A DNA stretch of 64,000 nt from Chitinophaga niabensis (GTDB taxonomy: Bacteria > Bacteroidota > Bacteroidia > Chitinophagales > Chitinophagaceae), in assembly GCF_039545795.1 (NCBI RefSeq), contig NZ_CP154260.1:1555001-1619000 (forward strand), given 5' to 3'. Shown here in pieces: positions 60,651-64,000 of this stretch. Numbering within the stretch: the stretch's first letter is position 1; every line of letters begins with the position of its first letter. The notes below the pieces were generated by a model that did not search any database, was not told the DNA's origin, and saw nothing but the letters and a program-made list of their open reading frames with translations. The translations under genes and the position numbers were made by a program.

Positions 60651-62456
60651 ATGAAGATAAAGGTTCTCATTGTCCTGCTGGGTGTTTTCCTGCTTATACA
60701 ATGGCAGATCAGTGGTTGTAATAACAGGCCTGAAAAAGGAGATGCCGCTGTAAAGGAATATTTTTTCAATGAAATGGATACGCTTTTAGACGAACTTGAT
60801 AAACTTGACGTTCTGACGGATCAAAAGAAACCTGTTGCAGTATTGCAGGGCCAGTTTGCCAATTGCAGGTTTACATATAAAAAAATTGAAGCTGTTGTTG
60901 AATATTATTTCCAGGGAGTAACCAAACGTATTAACGGCCCGGCACTACCGGATGTGAAAACTGAAGATGGTGTGGTGTGGCCTCCTGCTGGATTTCAGGT
61001 AATTGAGCAGTTTTTATATGATCGATACAATGATAGTCTGCAACCTGCTTTATCAGATAAAATAAAGACCCTGCAGACAGATCTGAAGTTTATAAAAGAT
61101 AATATGCAATATATCTCTATAACCGGGAACCATGTTAAAGAGATGCTGCAGCATCAGCTCATCAGGGTCGCCTGCATGGGTATTACGGGGTTTGACGCAC
61201 CATTAAGCAAATTATCATTGCAGGAATCAGGTTATAGCTTACAGGGAATTGAAAAAATAACTTTGTTATATACAGGGGAGGCGGATGCGGATACCCGGAA
61301 AAAAGTAGCTGATGCCATACAGTATCTCTGGCTAAATAATGAGTTTGACAATTTCGACCGGTTAAATTTTATAACATCCCATTTAATGCCATTAAGTGAT
61401 ATCCTTGCTAATGCGGTTCCGGATATTGACAGGAAAATGGATAGTCTTGTAAGAAAACCTTTTACAGGTACACTTACATTATTAATGCAGGGGAAAGGCC
61501 TGAATGCTGATTATTATTCTCCGTACGAAATAGCAAAGAGCAATCCTGAAAAGGTTTTACTGGGTAAAAAACTCTTTTTTGATACCAGGCTTTCCCGATC
61601 AAACACTATTAGTTGTGCCAGTTGCCACCAGCCACAGTTGTTTTTTACTGATGGTAAGGAAAAAGCAGGGAATTTTGTACATGGCGGATCCTTGCAGCGT
61701 AATACGCCCACGCTTTACTATGCAGGCTTTCAAAGCAGCCAGTTCTATGACCTGCGATCCCCCTCGCTTGAGGACCAGGCTCACGAAGTAATGAAAAGCA
61801 GCGATGAGTTTAACTTCTCTTCTGCCGCCATTGCCCGGAAGATTGCTGCTGAGCCGGAATATATACCCATGTTTAAGAAGGCTTTTAATACAGACTCCAT
61901 TGGTGGGTTTGAGGTTAGAAATGCAATGGCCGCATTTGTGAGATCACTTGCTCCCTTTTCTTCTTCTTTTGATGAATATATGAGAGGAAACAAAAGGGCA
62001 TTAAGCAGTGAACAGATCAGAGGCTTTAATTTATTTGCGGGTAAAGCTAAATGCGCCACCTGTCATTTCATCCCGGTATTTAACGGGAATATTCCTCCCT
62101 GGTATACAAAATCAGAATCAGAGATCATAGGCGTACCGGTAAAGGCAGTTTGGGAAAATGCTGTAATTGATCCGGATAGCGGGCGCTATCAAATAAACCA
62201 TATCCCGGAACTAATGTTTTCATTTAAAACCACAACCGTAAGAAACGCAGAGAAGACGGGGCCTTATATGCATAATGGTGTGTTCAAAACCCTTGATGAT
62301 GTAATAGAATTTTATCACAAAGGGGGAGGTGCTGGTATTGGTATTAACTTACCTGCTCAAACATTGCCTTTTGATTCATTGACCCTGAATGACAATGAAA
62401 AAAAATCCATGATAGCTTTTATTAATGGATTAACAGACAAAAGTATAAACTATTAA
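60651..62456 (+). CDS. di-haem cytochrome c peroxidase with an extra N-terminal domain
   Basis: The 601-residue protein has a lipoprotein-like signal (QISGC, Cys23). Residues about 30-290 form an all-helical region unlike the standard family. The C-terminal half is a MauG/CcpA-type di-haem domain with haem motifs CASCH (C322) and CATCH (C468), plus family blocks LQRNTPTLYYAGF, DLRSPSLEDQAHEVM and TTVRNAEKTGPYMHNG. It would reduce peroxide in the periplasm or modify a protein partner as MauG does. A normal CcpA is about 330 residues, so the N-terminal 290 residues are an addition. The mono-haem lipoprotein encoded 8 bp downstream is a likely electron partner. Confidence 0.9.
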   Translation: MKIKVLIVLLGVFLLIQWQISGCNNRPEKGDAAVKEYFFNEMDTLLDELDKLDVLTDQKKPVAVLQGQFANCRFTYKKIEAVVEYYFQGVTKRINGPALPDVKTEDGVVWPPAGFQVIEQFLYDRYNDSLQPALSDKIKTLQTDLKFIKDNMQYISITGNHVKEMLQHQLIRVACMGITGFDAPLSKLSLQESGYSLQGIEKITLLYTGEADADTRKKVADAIQYLWLNNEFDNFDRLNFITSHLMPLSDILANAVPDIDRKMDSLVRKPFTGTLTLLMQGKGLNADYYSPYEIAKSNPEKVLLGKKLFFDTRLSRSNTISCASCHQPQLFFTDGKEKAGNFVHGGSLQRNTPTLYYAGFQSSQFYDLRSPSLEDQAHEVMKSSDEFNFSSAAIARKIAAEPEYIPMFKKAFNTDSIGGFEVRNAMAAFVRSLAPFSSSFDEYMRGNKRALSSEQIRGFNLFAGKAKCATCHFIPVFNGNIPPWYTKSESEIIGVPVKAVWENAVIDPDSGRYQINHIPELMFSFKTTTVRNAEKTGPYMHNGVFKTLDDVIEFYHKGGGAGIGINLPAQTLPFDSLTLNDNEKKSMIAFINGLTDKSINY

Positions 62457-62464
62457 GCCAAACC

Positions 62465-63025
62465 TTGTTGAAACAGCTTAGCATATCATTGATAGTATTG
62501 TTTACAATTGGTTGTAATAAAAACAATGATAATAAGATATCTTGTTCTGATGTTATCCGGATTGAAGTTTCAACTACGCCATCCGATTCCTGCATTCCTG
62601 TGGGGGCTATCAGGATTATAAAGCCCATCGGTAATGATCATCAGTACCGTATTAATAATGGCCCTTATCAATACTCACCGGACTTTCAATCATTGGTTGC
62701 CGGAAAATATACTATTGTAGTAAAAAATGGTATGGGCTGTGAAAAGGCCGATACAGTTGTAATTCCTTCCACAATTGCAGGTCCGTTGTTTAGCAAGGTA
62801 AAGCAGGTGCTGGCAACATATTGTATCAGTTGCCATAGTGGCAATAATCCCCAGGCAGGTCATGACTGGAGTAAAACATGTGATATTCTGTTAAAATGGG
62901 AAAGAATAAAAGCCCGCGCAGTAGAGGGGATTCCATCGCCTATGCCAACATCCGGCCTGATACCACAGGTTGAGCGGGATAAAATTACTGCCTGGATAGA
63001 TGCAGGGCATCGCTACATTGATTAG
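62465..63025 (+). CDS. mono-haem c-type cytochrome lipoprotein, TTG start
   Basis: The 186-residue protein has a lipoprotein signal ending LFTIGCNK (Cys17) and one haem motif CISCH (C120) in a small cytochrome-like C-terminal domain; MPTSGLIPQVERDKITAWIDAG resembles the distal Met and final helix of Bacteroidota mono-haem domains. There is no ATG near the signal; translation must use TTG at 62465 or the next codon. It starts 8 bp after the peroxidase gene and probably carries electrons to it. Terminator follows. Confidence 0.82.
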   Translation: MLKQLSISLIVLFTIGCNKNNDNKISCSDVIRIEVSTTPSDSCIPVGAIRIIKPIGNDHQYRINNGPYQYSPDFQSLVAGKYTIVVKNGMGCEKADTVVIPSTIAGPLFSKVKQVLATYCISCHSGNNPQAGHDWSKTCDILLKWERIKARAVEGIPSPMPTSGLIPQVERDKITAWIDAGHRYID

Positions 63026-63060
63026 GATCAGCACAGTATCGGCAGCAGAAGGCATTATAA

Positions 63061-63090
63061 AAGCACAGCCAGCGTTTGCCGGCTGTGCTT
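63061..63090. terminator. bidirectional terminator
   Basis: AAGCACAGCC (63061-63070) pairs perfectly with GGCTGTGCTT (63081-63090), with A- and T-rich flanks on both sides, between the convergent cytochrome and HMA genes. Confidence 0.85.
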
Positions 63091-63095
63091 ATTGA

Positions 63096-63494
63096 TTATT
63101 TTGTTGCCTCTGATGGGCTATTGTCAGGTGCTCTTTCATATTGGCAACAATCCGGAAATGCATTGTAGACCTCATCTTTTGCCCTTACTTTATCGGTATC
63201 ATGCCCTGCAGCAGCGATCAAAGCAGAGATTTTATCAATGTCTGTTTTCTTTTTGTGATAGTTTACCGTCAGTAATTTGGTATCCACATCCCAATAGGAG
63301 GATTTGATCCCTTCAATTTTCAGGGCTTTTTCAATACGTCTTTTACACATCCCGCACTCGCCATATACTTTAATGGTGGCTTTTTGTGCCTTTGGCTCGA
63401 AGTTGAAAAGATTGAGCTTATGATCCTGTGCTTTGACTCCCTGGGCAGATAATACGGCAATGGCAATAGCCATGAATATTCTAATCGTTTTCAT
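63096..63494 (-). CDS. exported heavy-metal-associated (HMA) domain protein
   Basis: From the ATG at 63494 the protein has 132 residues with a signal peptide (to about residue 23, GVKAQ). An HMA fold follows: ATIKVYGECGMCKRRIEKAL with metal ligands C47 and C50, then YWDVDTKLLTVNYHKKKTDIDKI. The CxxC site binds copper or a similar soft metal. A C-terminal tail with DCCQYE adds two more cysteines. An upstream in-frame ATG at 63569 would overlap the neighbouring gene and bury the signal peptide. The neighbouring cysteine-rich protein suggests joint metal handling in the periplasm. Confidence 0.88.
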   Translation of the reverse strand: MKTIRIFMAIAIAVLSAQGVKAQDHKLNLFNFEPKAQKATIKVYGECGMCKRRIEKALKIEGIKSSYWDVDTKLLTVNYHKKKTDIDKISALIAAAGHDTDKVRAKDEVYNAFPDCCQYERAPDNSPSEATK

Positions 63495-63550
63495 GATTGA
63501 AGTAGTTTTTAATGAAGTAAATGTTGGATAAAAAATAGGAGAGAGGGGAA

Positions 63551-63922
63551 TCAAATCCTGAAAACGCAATGGCGGGTGTAAATGGGCGCTTTAAATGGAA
63601 TAAGAGAAGCGTAAGTAGTATTTGTTTTGCTGGAAAGCCGGGGAATAGAAAACGTAACCCCGAATGGACGGAGCTGAACAGTTTGATCTGTAAATGGCTT
63701 CACCGGCTTTTTAACATGTTTTGCAACCCGGTGGGAATCCGTTATTTTATAGAAATGATGAGTTGTTTCACAGCAATCACTGTTTACCTTATTATGTAGA
63801 ACTGTTAGATAGCTAATGCCTACAAACTTTTTCTGACCACAACAATGGAACTCCTTTATACTTACTCCAAATGTGGAGATAGCATAAACACAAATGAGCA
63901 GTATGAGTAATACTTTTTTCAC
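63551..63922 (-). CDS. small exported cysteine/histidine-rich protein (HYC_CC_PP-like), GTG start
   Basis: The 123-residue protein starts with GTG, followed by a signal peptide (KKVLLILLICVYAISTFGV). The mature part has a FHCC motif (C27, C28) and an SDCCE motif (C50, C51) spaced as in the HYC_CC_PP family of small Bacteroidota proteins, and several histidines (THHFYK, DSHRVAKHV). It could bind copper. A perfect TAnnTTTG box lies 25 bp upstream. The HMA-protein gene begins 56 bp downstream in the same direction, so the two may be one operon. Family assignment is from recalled motif layout. Confidence 0.7.
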   Translation of the reverse strand: MKKVLLILLICVYAISTFGVSIKEFHCCGQKKFVGISYLTVLHNKVNSDCCETTHHFYKITDSHRVAKHVKKPVKPFTDQTVQLRPFGVTFSIPRLSSKTNTTYASLIPFKAPIYTRHCVFRI

Positions 63923-63946
63923 CTATTGAGCTGCAGTTATTTTGGG

Positions 63947-63954
63947 CAAAGATA
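63947..63954 (-). promoter_or_regulatory. TAnnTTTG promoter box for the cysteine-rich/HMA genes
   Basis: On the - strand the sequence reads TATCTTTG, a perfect -7 element, 25 bp before the GTG start at 63922. Confidence 0.6.
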
Positions 63955-64000
63955 ACCTACAACTCTTCTTTGGCTTTTATATAATTGTGGAAAGGGTGTT

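Noticed and set aside
1..64000. Search for tRNA, rRNA, insertion sequences, integrases, prophage or attachment sites
   Set aside because: No cloverleaf-type sequence, transposase, integrase or paired direct repeat at gene boundaries was recognised by eye; a tRNA and IS scan would be needed to exclude small cases.

Overview
The window looks like chromosomal DNA from a free-living, glycan-degrading Bacteroidota of the Chitinophagaceae type (Chitinophaga-like; inferred from gene families only). The signs are three SusC/SusD-type or sialoglycan loci, FecR/ECF regulator pairs, type IX secretion (T9SS) sorting domains of types A and B, a PorP/SprF protein, FtsX permeases with a permease prefix domain, and promoters of the Bacteroidota form TAnnTTTG. 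I saw no rRNA, tRNA, CRISPR array, insertion sequence or prophage.

Layout. 1-4.1 kb: end of a DUF5017-type lipoprotein gene, a lipoprotein sialidase and two SGNH sialate O-acetylesterases on the + strand (a sialoglycan locus cut by the window edge). 4.9-18 kb, - strand: a complete polysaccharide utilisation locus. It runs ECF sigma factor, FecR anti-sigma factor, SusC, SusD, a 1812-residue GH74-type modular enzyme with Ig-like, malectin-like and CBM-like domains plus a T9SS tail, and a small TIM-barrel glycosidase-like protein. 18-23.1 kb: PorP/SprF followed by a 1348-residue repeat adhesin with a type B sorting domain. 24.1-29.2 kb: a SusC/SusD pair without an enzyme gene. 29.4-32.6 kb: a PixA-like remnant and a PadR regulator with an FtsX-type permease.

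32.8-41.1 kb is a mixed region: an AraC regulator, an esterase, a VOC protein, then an XRE regulator fused to pentapeptide repeats followed by a DrrAB-like ABC exporter (with a truncated extra permease copy), a serine beta-lactamase-fold hydrolase and a membrane protein, and finally a KAS III enzyme. 41.2-42.8 kb holds two AT-rich genes of unknown function. 42.9-46.9 kb is a four-gene D-galactonate operon (KDPGal aldolase, DgoD, MFS transporter, DgoK). 47-49.3 kb is a secreted lyase-like modular protein preceded by a perfect LacI-type palindrome. 49.6-53.1 kb is a siderophore receptor with a PepSY membrane protein. It is followed by an unusual array of GGCC motifs spaced 10-11 bp apart, a small P-loop kinase and another FtsX-type permease.

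56.3-59.0 kb: a DeoR regulator divergent from MurQ and a BadF-type amino-sugar kinase (peptidoglycan recycling), with three copies of a 12-mer in the shared control region. 59.1-63.0 kb: a PhoX-like protein, a di-haem peroxidase and a mono-haem lipoprotein. 63.1-63.9 kb, - strand: a small cysteine-rich exported protein and an exported HMA-domain protein.

The best candidates for something undescribed are the helically phased GGCC array (53.1 kb), the XRE-pentapeptide/ABC/hydrolase island with its double palindrome (35.4-40 kb), and the DeoR 12-mer control region of the murQ operon (57.1-57.3 kb).
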